This document shows positions 25,574-32,132 of a DNA stretch of 32,132 bases, piece by piece. Position 1 is the stretch's first letter. Every line of letters starts with the position of its first letter. The position numbers and the translations under genes were made by a program. This DNA is from Gemmobacter nectariphilus. GTDB taxonomy: Bacteria; Pseudomonadota; Alphaproteobacteria; Rhodobacterales; Rhodobacteraceae. Where the stretch lies: contig DYMU01000026.1 of the NCBI GenBank assembly GCA_020721445.1, positions 1-32,132 of the forward strand, given 5' to 3'. The notes beneath the pieces are model-generated. The model worked only from the letters and a program-made list of their open reading frames with translations. It did not search any database and had not been told where the DNA came from.

Positions 25574-26083
25574 TCATTTCACCTGTCTTAAGGCCGGACG
25601 CGGTTTTTCCATCCCGAGGGCCGTGCGCAATCGCTCGCGCGCCCGGTTGAGGCGCGACATCAAGGTCCCCTCCGGGATGCCGAGCGTCTGCGCCGCCTCG
25701 GCGTAGCTCAGTTCCCGGATGGCGACCAGAACCAGCACATCGCGCAGGTCATGCGGCAACCGATCGACCGCCGCCAGCACGGTTGACACGTCGGCGCGAT
25801 CCTCCTGGTTTGCCATCTGGGATGGCTCTGCAACATCATCCAGCGACTGCGCAGGACGGCTGTTGGCAAGAGTGCGGATTCCATCAATATGTAGGTTGTG
25901 CATGATCGAAAACAGCCAGGAGCGCAGCTTGCCCTCGGATTGCCAGAGGTGGATCTTGCGCAGCGCGCGTTCAAGACAAGCCTGCACCAGATCGTCAGCT
26001 TCCTGTTCGCCGCGCGCCAGCACGCGCGCATAGCGCCGCAGATGCGGAATCTCGGCGATCAGCCGGTCGCGGCTGCGGAACAT
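25574..26083 (-). CDS. ECF-type RNA polymerase sigma factor
   Basis: A 169-residue group IV sigma factor. Region 2 includes HLRRYARVLARGEQEADDLV, CLERALRKIHLW and LRSWLFSIMHNLHIDGIR. Region 4 is LPHDLRDVLVLVAIRELSYA, then AAQTLGIPEGTLMSRLNRAR. It is followed immediately by its anti-sigma gene. It resembles the ECF26-like group by memory of the sequences, which I cannot verify. A promoter-like GGGAATAAA element lies about 145 bases upstream and may be autoregulated. The divergent beta-propeller gene is a plausible target. Confidence 0.93.
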   Translation of the reverse strand: MFRSRDRLIAEIPHLRRYARVLARGEQEADDLVQACLERALRKIHLWQSEGKLRSWLFSIMHNLHIDGIRTLANSRPAQSLDDVAEPSQMANQEDRADVSTVLAAVDRLPHDLRDVLVLVAIRELSYAEAAQTLGIPEGTLMSRLNRARERLRTALGMEKPRPALRQVK

Positions 26084-26206
26084 GCCGGTTTCCTTTCACG
26101 CGTCTGCCCTCGCATTCAAAACCTCTGGCTGTCACCGGCGCGTCTGCGACCATGCCACGCCGCCCGTCGGATGCTTTCGAAAGGCATTTGCCTGTCGCTG
26201 ATGGCA

Positions 26207-26235
26207 TGGACGGGTCGCCAGTCAAGTTTATTCCC
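26207..26235 (-). promoter_or_regulatory. candidate ECF-type promoter for the sigma/anti-sigma operon
   Basis: Read on the minus strand, GGGAATAAA (26235-26227) and CGTC (26212-26209) are separated by about 15 bases. This is the general form of ECF -35 (GGAA-type) and -10 (CGTC-type) elements. It would give a leader of about 110 bases to the sigma-factor ATG. This rests on pattern only. Confidence 0.35.
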
Positions 26236-26433
26236 ACCCAGAAGACAAAATGTGCCTGGCAGGCTGAAAGCCCGCCCGCGCGCCGCGAACCCTGACCCGG
26301 AGAGCCGTCCGAAGTCCAGCGTCACGCAGCCGTGACGCATAGTAATCCGCTGCGATGAAATGATGGCAGATCGGATTTCGTCTAGTAGCGGGCCGGGAGT
26401 GATGCCGGTCAACAAGACAAGGGAAACACCTAC

Positions 26434-27795
26434 ATGATGACCCGACGTGACGTATTGATGGGAACCGCGTCTGCCATTGGCACGCTGGCCCTTGCGACGA
26501 CGCAAGGCGCGGCCCAGGGCCAAACCGGCCCGCGCCCCGGCGACCGGGTTCTGGTCTGCAACGAAAGCAGCCAGACCTTTTCCGTCATCGACCCGGTGAC
26601 CGACACGGTGATGCGCACGGTCAACCTGACCAGCTTTGACGAAGACAAGCGCCCGCCCTTCCGCTTTGTCACCGGCGGGGTGATGCCCACGCACGAGGCG
26701 ATGCTGGAAAAGCCGCTCTATCACGGCGCGATCCATGTGCATGGCGGCGCGCCTTCGCCCGACCAGATGCTGTCGGCGATCACCGGGCGGGGGTCGTCCA
26801 ACATCTATCTCTTCGACCATGGGACAATGTCCCTGATCGGCAACCGGGCGAACCCGCAGGCCTCGGATGAAACCGTCGCCGAGCGGCTGACCAGCGGCGT
26901 GCTGGTCGGGCGCGAACCGCACGAGCCGACGTTCTCGCGCAGCGGCAAGGAGATCTGGGTCACGCTGCGGGGCGAGGACCGGATTGCCATCGTCGATGTG
27001 GGTCTCGCCCGGCAGGAAAGCGCCGGCGCCCCGGTGCGGTCGGTGCGGGCCTATCTGCCCACGATCAACGGCCCGGCGCAGGTCTGGTTTTCCAAGGACG
27101 GGGCCTTGGCCTATGTGATCTCGCAGAAGACCTCGGAAATCGACGTGATCACGACCAATGTCGGGGCGGATGGCTATAGCGATCCGCGCCGGCTCAAGGT
27201 CATCGACATCAAGGATCAGGACAAGTTCGGCTTCACCCCGTTCCAGAAGATCGCGCCGGACGGGGACGAGATGTGGATGTCGCACAAGCTGGCCGACCGG
27301 CTTTCCGCGCGCCACATCACGGGGGGTCACGAAGTGCTGGACGCCGTCGATCTGGGCGAGAAGGCGCGGCCGAACCATGTGGAATTCGCCGAGAACGCCA
27401 AGGGCAAGGTGATCTTCGCCAGCCTTGCGCGGGTGGATGACAATGGCCCCGGCGGTGTTGCCTCCAGCCAGATCGCGGTGATCGACCGGGACGCGCCGCG
27501 CGGGCAGCGCAAGGTGGTCACCACCTTTCCTTCGCACGGGCGCGAGGCGCATGGCATGTGGACCGACCCCGATGCGACCAAACTTTACATCGCGCATGAA
27601 CAGGACCAACTGCCCGGCACGCCGAACGAAGGCCAGGCGGTGACGACGGTGTTCGACATCACCGACCCGCTCAAACCGGCGTTCCTGACCCAGATCCCGC
27701 TGGGCTGGCTGGACCTGCCCTCAGGCAAGTTGCGCAACCGCAAAAGCATCAACCTGATCTATGTCCGGCCGGGTTCGGCCCTGCATACCGGCTAG
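26434..27795 (+). CDS. Tat-exported YncE-like beta-propeller protein
   Basis: A 453-residue protein with a twin-arginine leader (MMTRRDVLMGTASAIGTLAL, then ATTQGAAQ). The mature part shows repeated propeller blades: VLVCNESSQTFSVIDPVTDT, KEIWVTLRGEDRIAIVDVG, GALAYVISQKTSEIDVITTN, GKVIFASLARVDD and TKLYIAHEQDQLPGTPNEGQ. This pattern belongs to YncE/surface-antigen-like seven-bladed propellers. No catalytic residues can be named; Tat export suggests folding or cofactor binding before export. AAGGGA 9 bases upstream supports the start. The DUF305 gene follows after 9 bases. The 350-base gap upstream is shared with the divergent sigma gene. Confidence 0.85.
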   Translation: MMTRRDVLMGTASAIGTLALATTQGAAQGQTGPRPGDRVLVCNESSQTFSVIDPVTDTVMRTVNLTSFDEDKRPPFRFVTGGVMPTHEAMLEKPLYHGAIHVHGGAPSPDQMLSAITGRGSSNIYLFDHGTMSLIGNRANPQASDETVAERLTSGVLVGREPHEPTFSRSGKEIWVTLRGEDRIAIVDVGLARQESAGAPVRSVRAYLPTINGPAQVWFSKDGALAYVISQKTSEIDVITTNVGADGYSDPRRLKVIDIKDQDKFGFTPFQKIAPDGDEMWMSHKLADRLSARHITGGHEVLDAVDLGEKARPNHVEFAENAKGKVIFASLARVDDNGPGGVASSQIAVIDRDAPRGQRKVVTTFPSHGREAHGMWTDPDATKLYIAHEQDQLPGTPNEGQAVTTVFDITDPLKPAFLTQIPLGWLDLPSGKLRNRKSINLIYVRPGSALHTG

Positions 27796-27804
27796 GAGGA
27801 CGCC

Positions 27805-28152
27805 ATGACCGACACGGTAAGACAGGACCCCGCCGCGATTGCCGCGTTCCAACAGCAGATGGATGCCGACATGGGCCGGATGATGGCCGACATGCATGGC
27901 CCCGGCTACACCGGCGACCCGGACATCGACTTTCTGGTGATGATGGTGCCGCATCATCAGGGGGCGGTGGACATGGCGCGGCTGGTGCTGATCTACGGCC
28001 AGGATCCGCTGACCCGCAGCATCGCCGAAGGCATCATCGCGGCGCAGCGCACCGAGATCGAGGCCATGTCGGCGCGGCTGGCGGTTCTGCGGTCGGGTGC
28101 CACAAGCGACTTCCCCGACCTGAACGGGCTGCGCGGCACCTCCGGGAACTGA
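27805..28152 (+). CDS. DUF305 domain protein
   Basis: A 115-residue, mostly helical protein with the DUF305 signature DIDFLVMMVPHHQGAVDMAR and IIAAQRTEIEAM. Met, His and Asp residues (DADMGRMMADMHG) suggest metal binding, and family members are often found beside copper genes. Unlike most DUF305 proteins it has no visible signal peptide, so it may be cytoplasmic or the leader may have been lost. GGAGG 5 bases upstream fixes the ATG. It is co-transcribed with the beta-propeller gene, and a strong terminator follows. Confidence 0.88.
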   Translation: MTDTVRQDPAAIAAFQQQMDADMGRMMADMHGPGYTGDPDIDFLVMMVPHHQGAVDMARLVLIYGQDPLTRSIAEGIIAAQRTEIEAMSARLAVLRSGATSDFPDLNGLRGTSGN

Positions 28153-28169
28153 CCCGCGACCGAAGCAAA

Positions 28170-28207
28170 GATCGGCCCCGTCTGCAAGGACGGGGCCGAT
28201 CCGTTTT
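28170..28207 (+). terminator. intrinsic terminator after the DUF305 gene
   Basis: A perfect 13-bp stem GATCGGCCCCGTC/GACGGGGCCGATC with a 6-base loop is followed by CGTTTT. Confidence 0.9.
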
Positions 28208-28314
28208 GGGGTCCGGAGCGGTTTTTTGACCTGGGGGACGTTACCGCCCCGGACCATCGGGCTCCGGACACGTCGTGCCGAAACCCGAACCCGCGCTTCA
28301 AGGGTAGGGGCGGA

Positions 28315-28740
28315 TCAGCGCACCCAACCCTCGGTCGCCATCAGCGCCCGGGCTGCCTCGGTTATCAGGAAATCGGCAAACTCCTGCGCCTCGGGGTCGG
28401 CCTCGGGCGAGATCACCACATTCACGTCGCGCCAGATCCTGCGCTCGGGGGCAAGGTTGACCTGCTCCAGCACATCGGGGTTGGTTGCCGGCCAATCGGG
28501 CCAGGTGATCCAGGCATCGGCGTCCATCGCCTTGAATGCCTTGAGGCTCGCGCCCGAGCCTTTGGCATAAGAGACGATGTTGCGGCGGAAACGGGCGATG
28601 TCGTCCAACCGGCCAAGACGGCCCGCCACATCCTCCCAGGTGCCGGTGCCCGAGGTATTGGCAACGCCCGCGCCTTCGGTGACGACGATCTTGATGCCGT
28701 CCTTCAGCAGGTCGTCAAATCCCGTGATCCCCTTGGGATT
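28315..28740 (-). repeat. inverted repeat, copy A
   Basis: The 3' part of the solute-binding gene. It pairs in opposite orientation with 31382-31807, same length (426 bases), no gaps seen. The segment between the two copies is about 2.6 kb. Confidence 0.85.
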
Positions 28741-29115
28741 GCCCTTCTTCACCGCGATGATCGTCGGGCGGACATAGATCGGCTCGACCCCGTCCGAGGC
28801 GAAGGTCTTGTAGGTTTCCAGAAACGCCGTCATCGACTGTTCCGAGGTGCCCCACAGCATGTCGGCATCGGCCTGCGCCCTGGCCGACCAGGTGGTTTCC
28901 GGTCCGAAGATGATCTCGACGGTCTTGCCGGTCCTGGCCTTCCAGGCCTCGGCGACCTTGAGAAAGGCGGTGTGCGGCCCGCCGGCACCGTAGAAGGTCA
29001 CCTTGCCATCCTTTGGCATATGCCGGATCGCGGGATCGAAAAGCTTGCTGTCTTGCGCAAAGGCCGCCGGGGCAAGCGCCAGCAGCAGGGTTGTTGTCAG
29101 GGCCGTCCGTCGCAT
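28315..29115 (-). CDS. orphan ABC-type solute-binding protein (possible oxyanion binder)
   Basis: A 266-residue periplasmic binding protein with a Sec leader (MRRTALTTTLLLALAPAAFA). It continues KVTFYGAGGPHTAFLKVAEA, ETTWSARAQADADMLWGTSE, RPTIIAVKKGNPKGI, VVTEGAGVANTSGTGTWEDV and ends ALMATEGWVR. The layout resembles ModA/SBP_bac_11-type binders of molybdate-like anions, but the ligand is not certain. No ATPase or permease gene is adjacent, so it may serve a remote transporter or act as a sensor. GGAG lies upstream of the ATG. Its last 142 codons (28315-28740) recur in inverted orientation at 31382-31807. Confidence 0.85.
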   Translation of the reverse strand: MRRTALTTTLLLALAPAAFAQDSKLFDPAIRHMPKDGKVTFYGAGGPHTAFLKVAEAWKARTGKTVEIIFGPETTWSARAQADADMLWGTSEQSMTAFLETYKTFASDGVEPIYVRPTIIAVKKGNPKGITGFDDLLKDGIKIVVTEGAGVANTSGTGTWEDVAGRLGRLDDIARFRRNIVSYAKGSGASLKAFKAMDADAWITWPDWPATNPDVLEQVNLAPERRIWRDVNVVISPEADPEAQEFADFLITEAARALMATEGWVR

Positions 29116-29428
29116 GGTCAGTCTCCGTTTATCGGGGTCCGGTGCGGCGCGAGCCCGACCGCCGGACCCGTGCGCTGCCTGAACAGACGCGAGGAAGGCA
29201 GTCCGCAGTCCATCACGGCGGATGAACTGATGGTGATCGCCCGGCGCAGCTTGCCGGGTCGGCCGACGGGCCACACCGCCCCGGATCACGAATTCGTAAT
29301 ACTTCTGAAACCGGCGAATGGCGGCGGTCCCGGCCCCGTCTGTCTTGCAGGTGTTGCCGATCCGGCCCCTGCCGTCGGTCCGCTGACCGGCGAGACCAAC
29401 CCGAACCCCGACCAAAAGGAACCGACAC
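29116..29428. other. divergent intergenic region without a gene
   Basis: This lies between the solute-binding protein and the secreted-repeat protein. The open frames through it are shadows. It contains a perfect 10-bp palindrome ACGAATTCGT at 29288-29297, a possible operator near the middle. No clear -35/-10 pair was found. Confidence 0.4.
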
Positions 29429-29815
29429 ATGATCCTGAACCGCATCCTGCCGGGCGCTGCCCTGGCAATCAGCCTGCTGGCCGCCGGCGCGGCTGTTGCC
29501 GCCACCGTCATCACCACCGCCGAGACCGACAAGGGCAAGGCGCTGGTCGATGGCAAGGGCATGACGCTCTATGTCTTCGACAAGGACATGCCCGGCGTTT
29601 CGAACTGCTACAAGGAATGCGAGGCGCTCTGGCCGATCATGAAGGCCCGTTCCGGCGATGAGCCGCAGGCCGACTTCACCATCATCACCCGCACCAACGG
29701 CGACATGCAGTGGGCCTATATGGGCAAGCCGCTCTATCATTGGGCCAAGGACGCCAAGCCGGGCGATACCACCGGCGACGGCGTGAAAGGTGTCTGGCAC
29801 GTCGCCCTGCCGTGA
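29429..29815 (+). CDS. secreted-repeat (COG4315/PF03640) small exported protein
   Basis: A 128-residue exported protein. The Sec leader (about residues 1-24) ends AAGAAVAA. Two copies of the family's repeat are visible: GKGMTLYVFDKDMPGVSNCY, with CYKECEALWP, and MGKPLYHWAKDAKPGDTTGD, with GVWHVALP. The Y-x-F/W-x-x-D pattern and the paired cysteines are the family mark. Function is unknown; members are often next to ECF sigma factors, which fits this locus. AAAGGAA about 8 bases upstream supports the start. Confidence 0.88.
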   Translation: MILNRILPGAALAISLLAAGAAVAATVITTAETDKGKALVDGKGMTLYVFDKDMPGVSNCYKECEALWPIMKARSGDEPQADFTIITRTNGDMQWAYMGKPLYHWAKDAKPGDTTGDGVKGVWHVALP

Positions 29816-29822
29816 ACCCTTT

Positions 29823-29856
29823 GGCCCGCAGCAGCCAGTGACCGGCGCTGCGGGCC
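29823..29856 (+). other. hairpin between the secreted-repeat and RTX genes
   Basis: A 10-bp stem GGCCCGCAGC/GCTGCGGGCC has a partly paired 14-base loop. No T-run follows, so it is more likely an mRNA-stabilising or processing hairpin than a terminator. Confidence 0.4.
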
Positions 29857-29912
29857 GCCTCACCGCGACGTCTTGACCGGACCGAACATCACGCAATCTT
29901 CAGGAGACCATC

Positions 29913-30767
29913 ATGGCCCGAGCCTTCAACCTGCCGACGACGACAAATGAATCTGCATTCCTGAAAGACCGGTCCATTCTTCCCGGCACATCGACCGGTG
30001 CAGGCACCGCGACGAACCGGGCCGACTTTCTGTTCGGCTCTGCGTCGGACGATGCGATCCTTTCGCTCTCAGGGCGGGATATCGTGCTTGCGGGCGATGG
30101 CAATGACACGGTATCGGGCGGAAACGACGACGACAAGTTGTTCGGCGAAGCCGGCAATGACAGCCTTTCGGGGGATGCGGGGCATGACATCCTGACCGGC
30201 GGAGCGGGGCTCGACACCTTGTCCGGCGGGACCGGGCGCGACATCCTGACCGGCGGCCTTGGCATCGACCAATTGACCGGGGGTCAAGATGCCGATGTCT
30301 TCGTCTTTACCGCCGATGCGCTGACCGATCCCTCGACACCCGTCGCAATCAACCTTGCCGGCAGCGGTATCGACGTCAAGAACAGCGCCGACAGACTGAC
30401 CGATTTCACCCAGGGATCCGACAAGATCCTGCTTGACCTCGAAGCCTACGGCGTCAAGGCGCCGATCACCTATGCGGCCGGCATCACGGCCGAGCTGGAC
30501 GAAAGCGCCAATTTCATCGTCCAGACCGACGCCTTCGCCAATGCCGGACTCGCCGCCGCGGCCATCGCCGCAAACGATGCGATCATTGCGGACGAAGGCT
30601 TTTTCGTCTATTTCAACACCACGCTCGGCTTCTCGCGGCTGGTCTATTCCTCCGATCTTGGCGATGGCGGTCAAAGCACCGTTCTCGCCAACTTCACCGA
30701 CCAGACCGGAACCGAGGGCCTGGCCAACATCAGCCAGTTCGGGCTCGAGGATTTCCTCTTTGCCTGA
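29913..30767 (+). CDS. RTX (hemolysin-type calcium-binding repeat) protein
   Basis: A 284-residue acidic protein. Residues about 45-125 are glycine/aspartate nonapeptide repeats (AGDGNDTVSGG, FGEAGNDSLSGDAGHDILTG, LSGGTGRDILTGG), which form a calcium-binding parallel beta roll. Residues 125-284 form a second domain with a pattern typical of rhodobacterial RTX proteins (ADRLTDFTQGSDKILLDL). It has no N-terminal signal peptide, and the C-terminus FGLEDFLFA fits the hydrophobic type I secretion signal. No type I transporter gene is present in the window. AGGAG 7 bases upstream marks the start. No enzymatic domain is seen. Confidence 0.88.
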   Translation: MARAFNLPTTTNESAFLKDRSILPGTSTGAGTATNRADFLFGSASDDAILSLSGRDIVLAGDGNDTVSGGNDDDKLFGEAGNDSLSGDAGHDILTGGAGLDTLSGGTGRDILTGGLGIDQLTGGQDADVFVFTADALTDPSTPVAINLAGSGIDVKNSADRLTDFTQGSDKILLDLEAYGVKAPITYAAGITAELDESANFIVQTDAFANAGLAAAAIAANDAIIADEGFFVYFNTTLGFSRLVYSSDLGDGGQSTVLANFTDQTGTEGLANISQFGLEDFLFA

Positions 30768-30923
30768 CGAACGCACCTTTGCCGGCCTCCCGGCACAGAG
30801 CCTTCCGAACCGCGATGCGCAGGGGATGATCAAGGTCAACACCCACCGCCCAAACGTAGCCGCTCGATCGCTTGACTCCGACTAACATGCTGGCTGAAAA
30901 CGGAAAAGTGAAGCTAGGCGCCC

Positions 30924-30949
30924 GGAATAATCGCATCTGAGACGGACGC
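30924..30949 (+). promoter_or_regulatory. possible second GGAATAA promoter element
   Basis: GGAATAA (30924-30930) is followed 16 bases later by CGCC. It resembles the element before the sigma-factor gene, with a poorer -10, about 65 bases before the truncated RTX gene. Confidence 0.2.
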
Positions 30950-31014
30950 CCATTCATCGGTCGCATCCCCACGGACACGACCACGAACGCATCTTACAAA
31001 GCAGGGGTGACAAA

Positions 31015-31380
31015 ATGGCGAGATTCAGAATAGCACCCAAGCCCGCTCCAACGCCCGCGCCGACGTCGATCGACATCACCGGAACCAACGGCGATGATGA
31101 TCTGAAGGCCAGCAACCTGGGCAGCATCCAGACCAACAGGATTTTCGGGCTTGGCGGCAATGACAAGTTGACCGGCGGGATAAACTCTGCGGATACGCTC
31201 GACGGTGGCGCCGGAAACGACCTGATCAGGGACACGGCCAGCGGCGATGTGTCCAACGATCTTCTCACCGGTGGCGACGGCAATGACTCGATCTACTCGT
31301 CCGGCGGTGCCGACAAGCTCGACGGCGGCGACGGAAGCGACGGAAGCGACTATCTGCATGCCCTCGCGAAATGCTGGTAG
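31015..31380 (+). pseudogene. truncated RTX calcium-binding protein
   Basis: The frame encodes 121 residues: a proline-rich start (RIAPKPAPTPAPTSI), then RTX repeats (FGLGGNDKLTGG, DTLDGGAGNDLIRDT, LLTGGDGNDSIYSS, DKLDGGDGSDGSDY), ending abruptly in LHALAKCW. The C-terminal domain and the secretion signal seen in the neighbouring 284-residue protein are missing. The stop TAG (31378-31380) coincides with the point where similarity to the solute-binding protein begins. The 3' part was therefore probably lost when that fragment was joined. GCAGGGGTGACAAA upstream gives a usable start, so a short peptide may still be made. Confidence 0.75.
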
Positions 31381-31807
31381 CAATCCGAAAGGCATCAAGG
31401 GTTTTGACGATTTCTTGGCGGACGGCATCAAGATCGTCGTGACCGAAGGCGCGGGCGTGGCCAACACCTCGGGCACCGGCACCTGGGAGGATGTGGCGGG
31501 CCGTCTTGGCCGGTTGGACGACATCGCCCGCTTCCGCCGCAACATCGTCTCTTATGCCAAGGGATCGGGCGCCAGCCTGAAGGCGTTCAAGGCGATGGAC
31601 GCCGATGCCTGGATCACCTGGCCCGACTGGCCGGTGACCAACCCGGATGTGCTGGAGCAGGTCAACCTCGCCCCCGAGCGGACGATCTGGCGCGACGTGA
31701 ACGTGGTGATCTCGCCCGAGGCCGACCCCGAGGCGCAGGAATTCCTCGACTTCCTGATCACCGAGCAAGCCCAGGCCCTGATGGCCACCGAAGGCTGGGT
31801 GCGCTGA
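31379..31807 (+). pseudogene. 5'-truncated copy of the solute-binding protein
   Basis: Codons 31382-31807 align without gaps to the last 142 codons (stop included) of the gene at 28315-29115: 133 of 141 residues are identical by eye. The signal peptide and N-terminal lobe (about 125 residues) are absent, and no suitable start codon with a ribosome binding site precedes it. Most DNA differences are in third positions, and a run of about 65 bases is identical, so the copy comes from a functional homologue and is either recent or held similar by gene conversion. It abuts the truncated RTX gene. Confidence 0.85.
31382..31807 (+). repeat. inverted repeat, copy B
   Basis: Partner of 28315-28740. 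Similarity starts sharply at the GCAATCC shared by both copies and ends at the common TGA. Confidence 0.85.
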
Positions 31808-31827
31808 TCGGCCATTCCGCAACTTTG

Positions 31828-31859
31828 CCAGGGGGCGCGGGTTCCACCGCGCCCTCTGG
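31828..31859 (+). other. strong hairpin after the solute-binding fragment
   Basis: A 13-bp stem CCAGGGGGCGCGG/CCGCGCCCTCTGG (one G-T pair) with a 6-base loop lies 21 bases after the stop. No T-run follows. It may be the original transcript-end structure of the lost full-length copy. From here to 32079 no gene was found. Confidence 0.45.
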
Positions 31860-32079
31860 CCGCCGTTCTGGCGCAGAGCCCAGGCGGCGGGCGCGCCAGC
31901 CGATTGCCGTCAGGGAAGACCAACCTGGTTGCCAGAACGATGGCACCTTGCGCGTCCGCCAGCATCCGCCCGGAACACCGCCGGGCCGTCTGGATCACCT
32001 CGGGTGGGAAGGGCTCCGGTCTTTGCGGTCATCGTGAAGGCAAAGAGGAGTATATGCGTTTTCAATGGATTGGATGAAT

Positions 32080-32132
32080 CTAGGGCCTGTTGACGTTTGA
32101 GGATTCACAAATCGGTTGCGGGGTGATTCAAG
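32080..32132. mobile_element. probable terminal end of an IS5-family insertion sequence, cut by the window edge
   Basis: CTAG at 32080-32083 is followed by GGCCTGTTGACGTTTGAGG and then ATTCACAAATCGGTTGC. This looks like the inverted-repeat end of IS5-family (IS427-like) elements, which often insert at CTAG/TA targets. No transposase is visible in the remaining bases, and the other end lies outside the window. Confidence 0.45.

Noticed and set aside
29913-31380. Tandem RTX repeats as a CRISPR-like or DNA repeat array
   Set aside because: The periodicity is 27 bases and in frame, which is explained by the Gly/Asp nonapeptide protein repeats.
32054-32077. ATG with a good AGAGGAG just before the IS-like end
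   Set aside because: The frame stops after seven codons, before the CTAG, so it is neither a gene nor clearly one interrupted by the IS.

Overview
The window is about 32 kb of GC-rich chromosomal DNA. It looks like a member of the Rhodobacterales (Rhodobacteraceae/Paracoccaceae, Alphaproteobacteria). Supporting signs are a ribB-ribH-nusB cluster, an mmcB gene behind a GTTC-N7-GTTC LexA box, a DUF6324 gene, a tRNA-His of the alphaproteobacterial type (no encoded G-1, discriminator A73), and the SPOR-dacC-tmk-holB-tatD-MBL gene order. No species can be named from the sequence alone.

Positions 1-8600 are mostly housekeeping. They hold the 3' part of ribB (with a degenerate GTP cyclohydrolase II-like tail), ribH and nusB, then a META-domain lipoprotein, a small membrane protein, a DUF481 outer-membrane protein, LexA-controlled mmcB, DUF6324, tRNA-His, tex, an entericidin-like peptide and a DUF2177 membrane protein. 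Several clear intrinsic terminators separate the transcription units.

Positions 8700-12720 (minus strand) hold a PhoX-like protein behind a candidate Pho box. A terminator hairpin follows it, and then a 657-residue exported protein with two CXXCH haem motifs that I do not recognise. Divergent from these, 13044-17581 encode a complete polyamine-type ABC transporter in the order ATPase, binding protein, permease, permease. A strong hairpin plus T-run lies between the binding-protein gene and the first permease gene. Positions 17578-23950 (minus strand) are one tightly packed operon: SPOR lipoprotein, D,D-carboxypeptidase, thymidylate kinase, DNA polymerase III delta', TatD nuclease, MBL-fold hydrolase and AEC transporter.

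After about 850 bases with no recognisable gene, 24799-32132 looks like accessory DNA. It holds an ECF sigma factor with a membrane anti-sigma factor, a Tat-exported beta-propeller protein, a DUF305 protein, an orphan solute-binding protein, a small secreted-repeat protein (PF03640 type), an RTX calcium-binding protein, and a junction where a truncated second RTX gene abuts the last 141 codons of a second copy of the solute-binding protein. The two solute-binding copies form a 426-bp inverted repeat about 2.6 kb apart. The window ends in what looks like the start of an IS5-family element. The sigma factor probably controls some of these envelope genes, but this is inference from position and one promoter-like motif.
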